From contig NC_089179.1 of the NCBI RefSeq assembly GCF_947507565.1, positions 620,001-684,000 on the forward strand: a DNA stretch of 64,000 bases. Direction: 5' to 3'. The DNA is from Oscarella lobularis. Lineage: Eukaryota; Porifera; Homoscleromorpha; Homosclerophorida; Oscarellidae. The notes under the pieces are model-generated. The model made no database searches, was not told the origin of the DNA, and saw only the letters and a program-made list of their open reading frames with translations. The translations under genes were made by a program, and so were the position numbers. Position 1 is the stretch's first letter. Each line of letters opens with the position of its first letter. Below are positions 35,501 through 49,000 of the stretch, piece after piece.

Positions 35501-38500
35501 ATGGAAAAGATCCGATCCCTAATTAAAACTCGTGTACAATATCTTACCTTTTTCTTCCAAGTTGACTTCGTTAAACCCGAATTTGTTTGGAGTAAATCGA
35601 TGAGTTTCGCTTGCTGCGCCTCTCGCGTTTCGGCCTTGAATCGTTCTTCGTTCAAGCTGCTCGTCACCGCCTCCACTTTGTTGGTGAGCATCGCGCTTTC
35701 GCTCTTCCATTTTTCGGCCTCCGAGTTTCTCTCGTCGAGCTCGCGATTCAATTTCAAGACGGACGCTTTCGAGAATCCAATCTCCTTATTCAATTTCTTC
35801 ATCTGAAATGAGACAAGTCGCAATAAAAATAAGTTCCTTTAAAGTCCAACCTGTACGTACCTCTAGTTGCATTCGCTCCTGTTCCTTGATTTCATCCTGC
35901 ACTCTTTTTTCCCAATTTTGACAGTCCACTTCTTTGACTGCCAAAGCTCGTTCCACGCACCTCAACTAAAGGAGGAAGCATGCAAAAAGAAAAGATACGA
36001 CAGAAAAAGTGTCAAATACCTGATCTGTTGCTTTCGTCAGATTTTCCTTTTGCTCAACGAGTGCCTCTTCTAGAATGCCGAGTTCTTGTTGGTGAGCCGT
36101 TTCGCTCTCTTTCAGAAGCCCGTTGATTTTCGCTACTCTCTCTTCAGCTGCGCGTCGAAACTCTTTCTCGCGAGCCAATTGCTGTTGGACGTTCTGCAAG
36201 GTTTCGTTCAAATGATCCAGTTGAGTTTCCAGAGAATTTCTACGTACGTGCATAATAGCGAATCAGAATTTCCAGGCTTTTTTCTTACTTGGCTTTGATG
36301 GCTTTTTCCACTTTTTCTTCCACTTCGTCTATCATCACTTCCTGTTCTTCTGTCTGAATTTCCAAAAGTCGACACGTTTCTTTCAATTTGTCTATCGTCT
36401 AAAAAAAGAAAAGGATTTCAAAAATTGACAAAAAGCAACGAGATGCGCACCTCTTTTTGATACTCCATTTCCGTCTTTCTGCTCTTCATAACCAACTTCA
36501 ATTCGTCAATTGTATCGCGCAAATCCTCATTCTGCGCATCTCTTTCTTTCAACGACTCATTCAAAATCTAATTCAGCCCTCGTCAAACTAACACGTCGCG
36601 ACGACGGAAAACCAACCTTATTCGTTTCCCACAATTCCTCGCATTCCTTCGTCTTTGATGTTAATTTAGCGCCAACGACTTCCGCCTGATTGGCTTTATC
36701 TCTCACTTCTTCCAATTTCTTTTCAGCCTCGCGCTGACTCGACTTCACAGAAACTTGCTCGTTTGAACGTACACGGTGGAAATGCGAGACTCACCTCGGC
36801 TCGATGTATCTTTTCCCTCCACCTCTTTACCTGAAAATCCTGGTCGCTCTATGATGTTAGTTAACAAACCACTAGACACTACTGTAATTATTACTTGTGC
36901 TTTGTCGAGACACTGACTAAGCTGCACGACTTTGGCTTGCAGCGTTTCAACTGTCATTTCCGTGTTGCACAGTTTTTCCTTATCTTTTTCAACTTCGTCT
37001 TCCATTCTCCTCCTCAACTCATCCACCTCAACTTCTAAACTGTCTTTTACCTCCACTGTTTCTTCCAGTTTAGATCGAAGCTGCGCTATTTCTTCATCCT
37101 GTTTCGCTTTTGCTTCAAGCAGTTCGGCAGTGTCATCTCTTGCTTTCTGCAACACTTGTGTTAGTAAAAATCACGAAATGCGAAGGACTATTTCTACCTT
37201 TGCTTCTGCTTTGGCTCTGTTTAGATCAGCGTCGGAATTGGCAGAAGTTTTTTGAGAAGATTCACGGGTTAACTGAAAAAAGATTTCAATTTCTTGGTGG
37301 TAACTAAAAAGAGATCCGTTGTCACCTTGTTCATTTCCCTTTGAAGTTGTTCTGCTTTGGATGCCAATTCTACCTTTTCCTGAACACGTAAAAGGTTGGT
37401 ACTTTTAAAATGCTGGGGAGGTCTTTGCGTGCCTTTTTCAATTTCTCTGCTTTGTCCTCAAGAATTAACTTTTCTTTCCTTCCGTCATTTTTCATCTACA
37501 ATCAAATCCCATTACAATTATTACACAAGTTCATCAGCCTTCTACCTTCATGGCTTTCCGCTTCAACGTCCCGTACTTCTCTTTAGCATTGCCAATCTCC
37601 TTCAACAAATCAAAATAAAGGAAAAAATGACACCCGCCGTCATATAGGCGATAAACGCACCAATTGCGCGGACTTTAGTTCTTCTTTCGCTTGGTGATAT
37701 CGTCTCGACTGTGATTCAAAATCCTTATTCAACTGCAGAAAACTCTCTTCTCGTTCATTCAGAACAGCCCTAGAAGCGAAAGTGAAAAACGGTCCGCGTT
37801 GCGCAAAAGACTCGCAACTGACTTTGCATCGTCGTCTTTGGCGTCCAACAAATTTTGATACCACTTGCGCACTTCGTCGAGCGTTTTCAAAGCCTTCGTA
37901 TCGAAATCTGACCTGTCGTCCCTTTCCATGTTGAGCTGGCGAGTCAACGCTTTCACATCCGCCTCGAACAAAGCGCGTTCTTTTTCGGCGATCTCCTTCT
38001 CCCGTTTCAAATCGACGAGTTCTTGCATTGGAGGAGGAGGAGGAGGAGGAGGAGCAGTCCGAGGGTGAGGAGAAGCCGTCGGCGCATTCGTCGAATGATT
38101 GGCGATTCGCTCCAAATCGCTTGTGTAGGTGAAACCGATGAAGGGAAGATCTTTTCCGGTGAAAGCGGCCCGAGAATTGGCGCGCATTTCCTGCTGTAAA
38201 AGACGACCCGGATCGGCTGGCTTTGGGGATAGCTCGTCAAAATTTGACGTGTCGTCGATTCCGGATAGAATAGGAATGTAAGGCGGAGTGCCTGAAAAAG
38301 AAGACGCTAGCGGAAAAACGTCTCAAAAAATATTTCAATGAAACTGACTTGATAAGATTTGGCTGAAATTAACTGCAGCAAAAAACGGATGAGCTTTGAC
38401 GGCTTCATAGCCAATGCGCTTGGACTGAGAACACAGAAGGGATTGAATGAGATTTTTCACTTCACTGGAAGCTTCCATGTCGTCTGGAAACGACAATGTG

Positions 38501-39664
38501 TTCTAGAAGAATAAATAGATTTTTTTCACATTAGAGATACGTCACTCACTGCATGATTCATTATGCTGGAGTATGTAGCTCCAACGGTATCGTGAGTAAA
38601 GGGCGTCTCGCCGAAAATCATCTCGTAGGCGACAATGCCCAAGGACCACCAATCGCATTCGCTCCCGTAAGAACAGCTTGGCCCGTTGATGCAGCTCAGC
38701 ACTTCCGGTGCTATGTAATCTGGAGTTCCAACTGGCATCTGAGACTTCACCTAGAAGAAGAATTCTCTAGATTTAGAGTTCTTTTTACATGAATTTCCTA
38801 ATTAACCGTTTTAGAACCGGGCGATAATTTTGCTGCCGATCCGAAATCAGCTAATTTGATGTGACCGTTTTGGCAAATTAGAACGTTATCGGGTTTGACG
38901 TCCCGATGAACGAAGCCAAAGAGATGAAGTGCACGTATCGCTTCGACCATTTCGGCCAAATAGAAGCGAGCCGTTTTCTCCTCGAAGACGTCGTCGTGCT
39001 TTCCGAGCAAAGCAAGGAGATCGCCGCCCGGATGATATTCCATGACGAGATACAGAAATTCGTCGTCTTGGAAACCGCAATGAAGACTCGTGATCCAGGA
39101 ACTATTCGCGCACGCCATGATTTCCTTCTCCTCTTCAAAAAATGCCGTCTAAAAATTGATTTCAAAAAAATATAATTAAAAAATGAAATTTTAGAATTAC
39201 GTTTTCCTGAGCCAGCATGTCGACTTTTCGCAGCGTTTTCATGGCGTAAACCATTTCGGATTTTTTCTCGCGAACGACGTGAACCTTTTTTCGAGAGAGA
39301 AACTCAGCGCATGTGTATTTCTTACCTTAGGTTCGCTTACTTCGCCAAAATGACCCCGACCTATGGTCCGTATGACGTCGAAATCTTTTTTCGATGGTCG
39401 CAAGCTCTTGAGCTCCTTTGCGACGATCTCGTCTAAGAAATCACCTACAGGACGCTGGTCTCGGATTTCTCGAGTCCGCTTACACTTCTTCATAAACGTT
39501 TCGGCGCCTGGGATCGCTCGATGGGCTGCGGGGCCCGAGCATTCGGCGTTCAACGTCAAAAACGCGTCGACAAGACATTCCCGATTCCACTTTCGCCCGT
39601 TTCCCGACTTTCCCGATAGAATCGATTGCAATTCGACGGCGCGCGACCGCGGAGAAGCGTCCAT
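32523..39664 (-). CDS. CIT: Citron Rho-interacting serine/threonine kinase
   Basis: Midbody and cleavage-furrow kinase of the ROCK/MRCK family, needed for abscission. The start at 39664 gives MDASPRSRAVELQSILSGKS. Kinase: IGRGHFGEV, YLVMEYHPGGDLLALL, HRDVKPDNVLI, DFGSAAK, GTPDYIAPEVL, YGSECDWWSLGIVAYEMIFG. A long coiled coil follows (38.2-35.3 kb). The C1 domain HHNIPHRL...CAVCSSVIHFGKQMSKC...CHVKCSSALPATCGLP matches citron closely. PH domain at 34.5-34.1 kb, CNH domain to about 32.9 kb, then a Ser-rich tail ending KRFKQTLTEV. Domain order is that of full-length citron kinase. More than 25 short introns. A poly-Pro run near 38,040 follows the kinase tail. Divergent from RAD9 by 112 bp. Confidence 0.95.
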
Positions 39665-39776
39665 TGTGTGTTTTCGTTCAAAAGCGAAGAGGTGGTATAA
39701 GGCCTCGGGCGAGAACCAATCAGCGATCGAGCTGTGTTCCGGGCTAGTACGACTCCCCCGTGGCCCGTAGGCGAGA
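39665..39776. promoter_or_regulatory. Bidirectional promoter CIT/RAD9
   Basis: 112 bp between divergent start codons of a cytokinesis kinase and a checkpoint clamp subunit. Confidence 0.5.
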
Positions 39777-41395
39777 ATGATTTGCACGATTCCAGGCCGA
39801 TTTATACGCAGTAACGCAATGGAATCGTATTTCGTAAACACCTCATATTTTTTTGTGTAGTTTTCGGCAAGAGTATTCATTGTTTAGCCAAAATCGGCGA
39901 CGAATTGTACGTAGAAGCTCTTCCAGATGGCGTACGTTTCTCGTTTAGCAAAAAATCGTATCGGACAGACCTTTTCCAGCTTTCATTACGCACTGTCAAT
40001 TCGTCTCGGTCAGCCTATGCGTCGTTTCTTTTCCAATCCGCCTTCTTTACCGCTTACGAAGACGGCCAGGCAAACCCAAAATGCAAAATACCGATGAAAG
40101 TGAGGCGAAGAGGCAGAACAGAAGCCGCAGTCAGCTGAAGTTTCTTAGACGTGCTTGCCGGTATTTCGGTCTCCTCATACAATGGAAAAATCAGTTGAAG
40201 CGTGTCAAATTCGACTCAATATAGACGATTCTCTATTGGAGATTATTGTTAAGTGCAGATCAGGTAACAACGCAGCCGTCGACCTAATAGGTTCTGTACC
40301 TTTGATACGTAGGCCTGGTGAAAACGTATAACCTACGTTTTCAGGAGTCTGAAACCCTTCAGGCTATTTTTGCCAAAGAGTCATGCCAGAACATTCTATC
40401 CCTGCAACCGAAGTAGAACGAGACGAGTCAATTCATTACATATCAAATAATGGAATGAATGCCTTAGGCTTCTTCTTGGCACAATATCCAATTTTGTTCA
40501 ACGGCAAGAAGAGGTGACCATCATAGCTGATTCGCAGCACCTTCAAATGAAGAACTACGTTGACGACGAAGACGGTAAAAAGATGTCATCATCTGCTTGT
40601 CTATCATTCACCTTATAGAACCGAAGCGAGCCCTTCTAACAAAACTCTCCCTCTTTCCCGACGATTTTGAATCATATCAAATCGGAGTTAATAGTGAAAT
40701 CACGTTCTGTCTCAAGGAATTAAGAGTGAGCGAGTCAAATAGCCAACAAAGTTGCGTCATAAATTAAATTTAGGCAATTCTGGCATTTTCTGAAGCTGTC
40801 AACCAGCAAATTGCAATTCATTTTGAAACTGGCGGAAGGCAAGGAAGAGCAGTGCCAATTTAAGTATAGATAATCCAGTATTTTTTCCTAAGACCCATCA
40901 TGTTCTCCTTGACGTCAGACTTGTCATTTCAAGCGGATTTCGTATTGGCCACTCTCATGGAAGACGCGGCCTCGTCGCAACAGACTCAAGTTCAAAGTCA
41001 AGAAAGACGCCTCAACGCAAGAACGTCAACTCCATTGCATCGCAATCCTACTGACGTCAGCGGCCACGCTGTCGTGTCCCAGGAATTGTCTTGCATTGAT
41101 CGGATGGTAGATCAGGTAGATTCCGTGCCAGTGGAAGCCGCCGCTTCGCCAGAAATGACTCCGCGTAAAAAGGTAGAGACGCTTGTTTCTTGGGGATTCA
41201 AAGTAAGCGGGGATCGTATTAGTTTAGGTCGATGTTTTTTGGCGCTACAGCTCCTCCTGTTCAGGTAAGTGTAAAACTTAATCGTTCTTTAATACACTGT
41301 CCCTTACTTTTGTGCAGAAAAACGTGGAGATTCTTGCTCCAGATACAGATGATGAGCAGGAAGAAGGGGAAGGGGAAGAGGAGGCTTACTACTAG
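39777..41395 (+). CDS. RAD9A: RAD9, 9-1-1 DNA-damage checkpoint clamp subunit
   Basis: PCNA-like clamp subunit; its phosphorylated tail binds TOPBP1 to activate ATR. Exon 1 (39777) [11 protein letters not shown] joins through a GTAACG...GTGTAG intron to [20 protein letters not shown], then LPDG joins to [20 protein letters not shown], exactly as in human RAD9 ([21 protein letters not shown]). Further blocks: [81 protein letters not shown]. The tail is Ser/Thr-rich, then RCFFGA and a very acidic end ([17 protein letters not shown]). About eight short introns. RAD9A versus RAD9B cannot be told apart here. Confidence 0.94.
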
Positions 41396-41553
41396 TCAAT
41401 TATCTATCTAGCTATCTAGCTACTTACAGTAATGTATAATCAGGACTGTAAATATTTAAGGGCACACTCACACAGTAAAAAAATAACAGATTCAAAATCC
41501 TATTTATATCTACTAACACAACGATAATTATTTTTCTTTCCCTGCTCGTAATC

Positions 41554-44500
41554 CTAGTTCGACATCACCTCCTCTGTCCCTATCACAATATTTACCTTTT
41601 TCTTTGCTGCCGGTCTCGAACTCTCAGCAGCCAATTTTCGAAATTTCCGAAGAAGTCGTTGAACGGTCTTCTTTTCTGTTTCGTCGTCAACGTCGCTTGA
41701 ATCGCCGTCGTCGTCATCGGCAAGCGACGCTAAAGTGTGCCGTCGCATTTTCAATTGCGGCGACTGTTTTGCCAAGCGACGGCGCTCCGCCAACGGAGAT
41801 TCCTTGCTGAACGACGCGCTGCGCGTCAGAGTCGGACTCGGCGGCGTCGTCCGTCGCTGGGAAATCGGCGAATTGCTGTGCGGCCGCGGCGGAACAAACG
41901 ACGGCGGCGACGGAACGACTACGTCTCTCGGAAACGTGAACGCTTTCGCCGAAACGTTCGTCGTCGTATCCTGAAATTTTTTCACAAGCGAAGCGACCTT
42001 TCGATTGTCTTCGTTGACGTCATCTTCGTCGCTTTCGCTAGCCTCCGCCGCCGTCGCCACGTTCGCTGTGGTATCCTGTTCCTCGCTTTTAGGGAGGTCG
42101 TCGCTAGGGGCTGTGTCAACCACTTTCCATCTCGTTACTTGAACTGTTTTCGTTGATTGTTTCGTTTCTGTGGGCGTCGTTTCTGCCTCTTCCGGCGCAG
42201 GCGTCCTTCCCGTTTCGGCTAGAGCGGTTAATGGGGTTGGCGGTGCCGGCACTGCGCTCGTTTGTTTTGGCTCGTCGTCCAATTCGCTAGATGAGCTGTA
42301 GAGGGATCTCGCGCTCCTCGATCCAATCGACGTCGTGCGTCGATGCTGCTGCAGTTTCTGTATCTCTTGTTGTTGGGCCTCAACTTTCGATTCGAACCCA
42401 AAAACCATGGCTCGAACGCTTTCGCACTGCCGCTCCGTAATCGTCTGCGCCATCGGCGATTCGGGCGGCAACCACTTTGACGGCACGGCCATCAAGTCCT
42501 GATTCGCTTTGATCGTCACAGTGGGCCGCTCTTGTGGCGGACTGCTGCCAGCTGATTTGGAGGCTACTCTCAGTTCGTCGTACTCGTCGACGTCGCTCCG
42601 ACGAAAGTAGAGCGGCGGAGAAACGACGCGTCTTAGACGATGAGACTCGTCTGCTCTCAAATTCGTCGGACTAAGTGAAAAAGCCCGTTTTTGTTGTGCT
42701 TCTGTTGCCGCCACCGTCGCCGCCGCATCGCTCTCCGTCGTCGGTGCCGATTGCGCTCGAAGCGCGTCTCGCTTCGTCGGCGGCGTCACGGGATCGGCGG
42801 CGTCTAACGACAACAGATACGTTTGAAGTCGCGACGCTTTTACCTCTTCCAAATCGCCGTCGTCGGACACGAGATCGTCGCCGGGCGGCGACGGATCGAC
42901 GCTATCTGGACCGGCCCACGATCGGCGAAGCGAATCCTGTCGCCCCAAGTCATTCTTCGTTTCGCCGCCGTCGCCGCCGCTTTCCGCGATGACGGTGAGT
43001 GCGTGCGTCTCGTTCGCCTTGTTTTGTTTGCGAATATCGAAAAGGTGAGTGTCAGATGAGGATCGGTGATGCCGAATTGGCTGGGGAGCCAGTTGACCCC
43101 ATTTCTCGTTGTGTCTACGAGAGAAAACAGAGTTTGCGCCCTTATCTAGAGAGCTGGGAATCTAACCTGGCCATTATTATGCCTTCGTATTCTTTCAATT
43201 GCCTCTGAAAACTGGGATTGGGATTGATCATCGGACGTCTGCTCTTGACAAATTCCGTGGCATGTTCTAGCGACCATTTATTCTCTTTCATCAAGTAAGC
43301 GATCACCTAAATAATCAATGGTCTGTTAGTATGATATACACAACATAAGGCGCTTTCATACAGTCGACGCCGAACGACTGATCCCTCTCCTACAGTGTAC
43401 CAAAACTTTGGAATCCTCCGCTCTGAAAGAATGTCTATCGAGGAAATTCCGTCTGCTTAGTTTCTACGTACCTGGCTCTGTAGATGAAGAGATAGGTGCT
43501 GTCCCAATGTCGAAGAAGGTCCGCCTTCTCGTCGTCATAAACTCTAGACAAGAAGTGGCAAGTGAGCGTGTATATACGAAAGTGATGCGTATTTTTGCTT
43601 GCCTGATATTTTTATATTGCATAATGCCTTCGAAGAAATTGTCAATTTCTCTCGTCACATTCAAAATATGACGAATTCTAAAGACGAAACCCTATTGAGA
43701 ATTTTACCGGGACTAAAAATACTAACCCCCTGTCGTTTAATTCTTCAAGATTCGACGCATTCCATTCGGATCCCTGAGAGAAGTGCATAAAAATAATCGT
43801 CGTCTTCTTTCTAAAAATACCAAGTAGAGGTAGTCGAGTATCTCCGAAGCGCTTTCCATTTGTCCCATTATTCGAATCATTTCCTGATCGAGATACGACT
43901 TAAACTCGCGCAAATCCATTTGCAAATCTTCCTGCAACGACTGCCTCAACTAAAAAAAAAAAGAAAGGAGACAATAGAATAAAAATGATATAAAATTCAA
44001 TTCACACCTGTCGACTAGTGACCGTCTCCAAATCCACAGTCATCATGATTCCCTTGAGTTTCGACGACAGCAATTGTTTGACCAAATCCTTCTCCGACTG
44101 CTCGGAGCCGACGGCGAGAAAAAACAGGGGCGGCGAATCCGGTCGAGTCTCGACGTCTTCGTGCCAATTCCTCATAAGACGAAAAGAGAGTCAATACAGT
44201 TCGTCCATCTCGGAGCCCCGCCCCCGGATTTACCATTCCCCGAGACTAACGAGATCGCCGGTCAATAGAGTCTTATAATACGCGCTCCACGTATGAGACA
44301 GGCCGTCGAGATAATAGTTATACGCGCGCGCCAGTTCGCAGGCTTTGTGAAGCGCCTGAAAGGCAGCCCTGAGAAAAAACAAGCGACGATTCGAAAGAGA
44401 CAAAGGAACGAGACACGTGGCCCGTCTCGCGTTCTCTCACCACATGCATTGGACGGAGACGGGTTTGAATATGTGACGTCGCGCGCCGGAACTAATGCTG

Positions 44501-45366
44501 AAGCCGCTGCGGCGAGCGAAGAAAAGAAAAAAAAGAGAAGGAAATCGTTCGGCGGTTCCGCGATGACGTCGTTTCTCTCGCGCTTACCCGTCGCCGTTCA
44601 AAACGACCGTCGTGTCGCGCCAGATGGGAAATACCAAAGCAACGCGAAGTCTAAAGAAAATATAAAACAATGTCGTTCGTTCCGGCGCGACGTCGTCTTG
44701 AATTCGACCTCTTGTCGATCCAGTCGACGCCGAGTAAGAGATTCTCTTCGGTGTCCTGTAGGCCCATGGATGCGACGATGACGATGTATCGTCCAAACGG
44801 TTGTCGCGATTCTAATTCGACGGCCTGTCGGGCGGAAAAAGGAAAAAAGGACGAAAACGACTATCATAATGCGAACCCATTCGCTTCGAATTCGAGTCGT
44901 ACCAATTTGCACAATTCCTGCGGCCGAATCAGCGCGACTAAAGCCCGCAAATGCTCGTATTCGTCGCCTGCGTAAGCGGGGAGGTGGTGTGACGGTGAAA
45001 AAAAGGTCGCCGTTCCGACGAGGGCCCTTTCCCTTTCCCGATTTCGATTCTCGACTTACCCTGATACTGGGGGCCGTTGATTCGCCACTGTTCGCGATGT
45101 CCCAAACCGACGGCGATGCTCTTCGTGGCGAGAAAGCCTTCGACGCTCGAGCTGGAAGAAAAAAGCGTAATAGCACGAGCGTTTCTCCCCCGTGCCGTCG
45201 CCGTCGCTAGACCGAACCTTTTTGAGCGCACTTCGGTTTGAACATCGTCGATTTCCTAAAGAAAGAGACGACTTTCGAAAAGAGAGAGAGAGCGATTCGC
45301 TTTGCGTACCGATTCGGACGTGCTGCCAACCGATGGCGTGTTGCGTTCGACGGTGAGGAGAGCCAT
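41554..45366 (-). CDS. SSH: Slingshot cofilin phosphatase
   Basis: Dual-specificity phosphatase that reactivates cofilin and so controls actin turnover. The start at 45366 gives MALLTVERNTPSVGS (human SSH: MALVTLQRSPTPS). The SSH-N region contains SSVEGFLATKSIAVGLGHRE, QDTEENLLLGVDWID and RYIVIVASMG. The DEK-C-like region is LREFKSYLDQEMIRIMGQME. Catalytic domain: YLYLGSEWNASNLEELN, LNVTREIDNFFEGIMQYKNI, then VLVHCRRGISRSAST with the CX5R signature complete, and VIAYLMKENKWSLE. A long Ser/Pro-rich tail in one exon (41554 to about 42990) ends KVNIVIGTEEVMSN. About ten short introns upstream. Vertebrates have SSH1-3; this is probably the single pre-duplication gene (inference). Confidence 0.94.
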
Positions 45367-45632
45367 GGTCGAACGGTTCCGCTAGTCTTTGCGTGCAATC
45401 GTCTTTTACAAACGGCGTCGTCGTTCCATTGCCAGAGGGCAGAAAAGGGCAGATGACTGGCTAACGCACGCGAGAACAGAAAATTTAAATAATGTAATAC
45501 CGCCCTCTCAGGACTCTATTAGCAACTTGCAGTAGGTTAAATTAAACTAGCCAACACAACAAAAACCTCTATAGTAGCCATCCTTTCTTAATTGAGTAAA
45601 AGGAAAGCCCCCCACAAAGTTCTTTTTGCAAG
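45367..45632. other. Gap SSH promoter / MORC2 3' end
   Basis: 266 bp between the SSH start and the MORC2 stop (tandem, both minus). No gene seen; it must hold the MORC2 poly(A) site and the SSH promoter. Confidence 0.4.
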
Positions 45633-46053
45633 TCAACTTCGCATGCTTTGATGCAATTTTTCCAGAGCTTCGTCGAAGTCGTCAGACGGATTAGGCAAAT
45701 ACTTATGAAATTCCTATAAAAATAAATAAATTCGGTCAAGATATAAAGGCAGCTTTCATACTTCATCAACTTTGGCCATAATCAAACATGCTTTGTTGCG
45801 CACGTTCATCAACTTCGTCTCAGCTTCTTTGAACTTCGTCTCAGCTTCTTCGAACTTCGTCTCAGCTTCTTTGGACTTCGTCTCAGCTTCTTTGAACTTC
45901 TCCTCAGTTTCTTTCAGCCTCTTTTCCGTTTTTTGCAACTGGCGCGCCTGAACACAAAAAAAACGCATCTTCAATTAGCTAATAATTGCCCTGATAACTC
46001 AGTTGCTGTACTTTACCATGTTTTCACGTTCCGAAGTCTTACTAGAAGTAGCA

Positions 46054-46096
<43 letters not shown>

Positions 46097-49000
46097 AGTC
46101 GTCGTCGTCGCCGTAGTAGTAGTCGTCGAAGTCGTCGAAGTCGTCGTCGTCAACGTCCTCATCATCGTCATCGGGAATTCGCCGCAAAGCTTTCCGGCTA
46201 CGTTTCTTGGATCGTCTGAAGCTCGAGCCGTCGACGCCGTATTTTTTGACCTTCTTTGCAGTCGTTCGGTGGCTCAACCGTCTGCTTTTTTCATTTGGCA
46301 CCGGGTCTTGCTGCTGTTCGTCCTATTTACAAGGAAGATGTTTAAAATTCCGACAAACTACTCCACAGCAAAAACTACCACAGTGACCACACAAAATACG
46401 TACCAGTGAAGGTAGCGGTGTTTCGATGGTAAAGAATACGTTTCTACTGTCGTCTGCAGACGAGCCTCTTTTTTGAGAAGCAGCAGCCTGCAAAGACGAG
46501 GATCAGGACAACACCAATATCAATCCTACTATTACCACTACTACTCCTGTCTCTCCACAGAAAGAGCGACCACGAGCTGGCGGCTGAGTTATCTTACGAG
46601 CAGTCAAATGTTTATTAATTCATTAGCATTACCCAGCAACGAGATTCGTACCAGGCCTGACCGACGGTTCTCCGCCGGGGTTGGTTTGGTCAGATGACCC
46701 GTTGCAACGACAACCACTTGTTCCGGCTTCGAACACCTATTCCCTCAGTCATTAGTTGGCCTCTAGGATTATGATGTGTATGATTACCTGTTGCGAGCTG
46801 GATCCCAATTGAGCTTGCACGTCCAGTCATCAGCAAACTTATGATCAAACCTCTTCGTTGAAAACGGAATCTTTCTCCATTTAAGGCACGCGTCTATATA
46901 GGAAATGCAAAATGCCGACGATCAGTACAGCAGTGACTTTGACGTACCGCACTGCATCTCCATCTGAACTTTCATACGTCTGATTTTCGCGTATTTGGAC
47001 TCGTCCGAAGGCAAATTGGTCCACGGCTTCAACGGAGAATAGCCATAGCGACTCCTTATGGTAAATAAATTGGCCACAGCTTAAGTAACTATAGAATCTT
47101 ACCAGAACTCAGTCAAATTGCCTTTACCGGAATTTCAAATTTTACCTTTGGCCCAATCTATACTAATGCATCTGAACTTACTTATTTTCATGTCCCGCCA
47201 GTATTGCTGAAGATGTTCGTTCATAGCTTTAAGTAAAAAGCGGTACTCCTACAAAACGGCGAACTCAAGAGAGGCTCTCCTCAAGTTTCAATAACTTGCT
47301 TGGGGATTGGCAAAGTCCTGCTTGTTGTGGGTAGGTTCCAATACGACGTAAGGAACATTGACAAATCCTATTATCAGCGCACATAGTCCACGCAGTAAAA
47401 TATGCACGCAAGCCTACCAATAATTCCCCTATACTCTCTAAAGGAAGGAGCGATGTAAAAAAGGAGCATTCTGTAGCCGACAGCTTACGGTCTGCCGTCC
47501 AACTGATGTGGACTTCGCTCAAACATTTTAATGAGACTATAACAAAATCTCGATTTCTCTCCTCCGCGTTTAGTGACCTATCTTATTCTTACCGACTGCA
47601 ATTGTACATGACGAATCCCTCGCAGCTTCTATCCATGATATTAAAACCAAACACAAACGTCAGCGTTTTCGGTTCAGTAAGAGCGCTAAACAGACGTCTC
47701 TCCAACTGAGTTGCGATACCATCTCATGGTGTCATACTGTTGCTTTGTCTTGGCGATATTTTCGAGTTTGTTCGCCTCTTGACGAGCGTCCGTCGCCTCT
47801 TTCTCCGCCTGACGAAAAGTAGCCTAGAACAGAAGGAAATAAAATAAAGAGCTCCCTTTGAAAAATTGCGTTGCGCCTACTCTTTCTTCAGACGTGTACG
47901 AAGAACAATCAGTCAGATTTCTAACGAACGAACATCGCGTAGCTACAAATGTCGCGCACTGCCCTAATGCTACCTCGCTTTCAGCTCAAGCTCCCTCGCT
48001 TTTTCTTGAGCTAAAACGTAAGTCTACTTAGCTGTTATCTTGCACGCGTACACGGTTACTGTACCACGCGTCGCTGCTTTTTGCGCCTCCTCTGCGTCCA
48101 ATTGGGAGCGAACTTTGAACTTTTTCGAAGTATATTGGTACTTTCTGCAGTGCAGCAATCTCTCAACTCGCTAGCAGTAGTAGAGGAGAAGGTCCAGCTT
48201 ACTTTGGTCTGAAGAGGTGCTGATCAAGTCTTTTTGTCAGCACTTTCTTCCCTTGCAGGTAGATCTTCATCCTTGGATTGCAATAGAGCAGAGATGTGTA
48301 AGCACGAAAGGAGGTGCGTTCCAAAACGTCACTTTTTCAAACAAACGTTAATTTTAAAAATAATTCAAACGCCGTCAAACCTTTGCAGAGTCATTTCAAT
48401 ATAATCGTCAGTCAAGCGAATGTCGGTAGGATCTGTGTGAAACTAAATGATAAATAGATTAATGAAGATATTTGATAGTTCCAAGTCGTTTTTTACATCC
48501 AATTCGGTTTCTCCAGAATCTAAGACTTTGAGATTGTACAGCATAACAAGAGTTCCAGTTTCTATTAAAAAAAAAGAGAAATTCTATCAATGGGCCACAG
48601 CTGTTGTGCATACCGCTTTTGATCTTAGCAAATTGCTCCATTAACTTCTCTTCGGTGTTGAAAGGAGAATATTTCAAAATAATTTCCATTTCCATCAAGT
48701 GCTATATTTGTTTATAAAGTTCATTTCTCTCTCTCTATTTTTTGTTATACTTGATCCTTCTCAGCTTGTGATGCGACAAAAGGGCGTCTGTCAACCCATG
48801 ATGGCAATGGAACAATGACCTCTTTTAATCCTTCAACTTCGTGAAAGGACCGTGACAAGAGTAGACAGGTCATCGTTTGCTTGCTGTAGTAAAGAAAAAA
48901 AATCAAAGCTGCAAGTGAAGTTGTGTCTACATACCATTTTGTAAACAGTATCATATCTTTTGCGACTCTCATGGAACCCCTAACACACTATCTTGCCTTC

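Noticed and set aside
46055-46115. GTC repeat as a CRISPR-like or non-coding satellite
   Set aside because: It keeps frame within the MORC2 linker and codes for Asp; there are no spacers.
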